Assembly: GCA_910577155.1 (NCBI GenBank)
Contig: CAJTMS010000018.1
Coordinates: 1-32,618 of the forward strand
Direction of reading: 5' to 3'
Source: an uncultured Mailhella sp.
GTDB lineage: Bacteria > Desulfobacterota > Desulfovibrionia > Desulfovibrionales > Desulfovibrionaceae
DNA: 32,618 bases
The translations under genes and the position numbers were made by a program. The notes under the pieces were generated by a model. It was given only the letters and a program-made list of their open reading frames with translations. It did not search any database and had not been told where the DNA came from. Positions 32,320 through 32,618 of this stretch are shown here, piece after piece. How positions within the stretch are numbered: the stretch's first letter is position 1; each line of letters starts with the position of its first letter.

Positions 32320-32347
32320 ATTATAATTACTCCCCCCGGCAAAGAAA
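32320..32347 (-). promoter_or_regulatory. Promoter of dnaA with adjacent DnaA box
   Basis: On the minus strand a perfect -10 TATAAT (32320-32325) follows TTTCTT (32342-32347) after 16 bases, 47 bases before the ATG. The DnaA box at 32349-32357 abuts the -35, as expected for autoregulation. The -35 is weak and the spacer contains a run of six G (CCCCCC on the plus strand), unusual in this AT-rich stretch. Confidence 0.55.
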
Positions 32348-32348
32348 C

Positions 32349-32357
32349 TTATCCACA
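32349..32357 (+). promoter_or_regulatory. Consensus DnaA box TTATCCACA
   Basis: Exact match to the high-affinity E. coli DnaA box, about 76 bases upstream of the dnaA start codon. It is the only perfect copy I found in the upstream region. Confidence 0.8.
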
Positions 32358-32618
32358 AATACATTTAAAAAATAGACTAATAAATACAATATGTTATTTA
32401 TTTTATTTGAGAAAGAATTACCAGCAAAAATGCAAATAAACATGCGGTTTAACAATGTCAAGGTATTTTTTCAACAAAAAATCAAATAATTTTTCAACAA
32501 AAATAAAAAAATTTTACTCAATATTTCTCAAAATATCTTTATTTTTCTAAAAAACATAAAATTACCATATCAAAATAAGAGCTTAGGACAAAAATTTTTT
32601 CAAAATATTTTTTATTCT

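Larger units (their letters stand above)
32292..32618. other. AT-rich region with DnaA box: candidate oriC or dnaA control region
   Basis: No gene. A perfect consensus DnaA box TTATCCACA lies at 32349-32357. Two near copies TTTTCAACA (7 of 9 matches) lie at 32468-32476 and 32491-32499, each within the longer repeat TTTTTCAACAAAAA, 23 bases apart. The rest to the window edge is extremely AT-rich with repeated TCAAAATA-type strings, as in DNA unwinding elements. The window ends inside this region, so its extent and the gene on the other side are unknown. Confidence 0.55.

Noticed and set aside
8..32618. Search for a CRISPR array, tRNA genes (including tRNA-Sec), prophage or toxin-antitoxin genes
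   Set aside because: No regularly spaced repeats, cloverleaf-like sequence, integrase or phage protein was recognised by eye.

Overview
The window reads as a chromosomal housekeeping segment from an AT-rich (about 40% GC by eye), Gram-negative, flagellated anaerobe. The best fit is the Desulfovibrio-type Desulfobacterota. That is inferred from the combination of an Fo-only ATP synthase cluster next to rex and a cbiA-type gene, RNase Y in a Gram-negative with 6S RNA beside zapA, a hpf-rapZ pair, a selenocysteine factor SelB and the variant DnaA. No taxonomic search was possible.

Layout. 1-4233: envelope genes (lytic transglycosylase, Skp/OmpH-like chaperone, M16 zinc protease). 4242-8244: cobyrinate a,c-diamide synthase, then the membrane half of the ATP synthase (atpZ-like, atpI, atpB, atpE) and the NADH-sensing repressor Rex; the F1 genes are not here. 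8304-9677: cobS, a small coiled-coil gene and zapA. 9688-9954: 6S RNA and its terminator. 9981-12861: RNase Y, hisI and long-form hisG. 12862-13158: a gap holding a repeat-like hairpin and a possible IS3-family end. 13159-18650: a tightly overlapping block phoH-(7TM-HD phosphohydrolase)-ybeY-era-yggS. 18683-21488: flagellar genes fliL, fliN, fliO, fliP, fliQ with their own promoter and an internal terminator. 21499-26284: selB, a DEDDh exonuclease, a PHP histidinol phosphatase and a tandem ABC ATPase. 26404-27516: a flavin-dependent nitronate monooxygenase-like enzyme with its own promoter. 27876-30523: hpf, rapZ and an M24 aminopeptidase. 30524-30857: a convergent intergenic region with a folded GC-rich element and a 21-bp terminator stem. 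30858-32273 (minus strand): dnaA. 32274-32618: very AT-rich DNA with a perfect DnaA box, a candidate replication origin or at least the dnaA control region.

Working together: most genes serve energy coupling, RNA and ribosome maturation (ybeY, era, rny, 6S, hpf), histidine and cobamide synthesis, the flagellar export gate and replication initiation. No prophage, CRISPR array, tRNA or rRNA was recognised, and I do not see a novel multi-gene system.

The observations most worth checking are at residue and non-coding level: a DnaA in which both box VII arginines (including the arginine finger) are replaced and the DNA-binding signature is shortened; a RapZ whose Walker A lysine is isoleucine; a folded GC-rich element at 30644-30722; and a gene orientation that would be head-on to replication if the origin lies next to dnaA.
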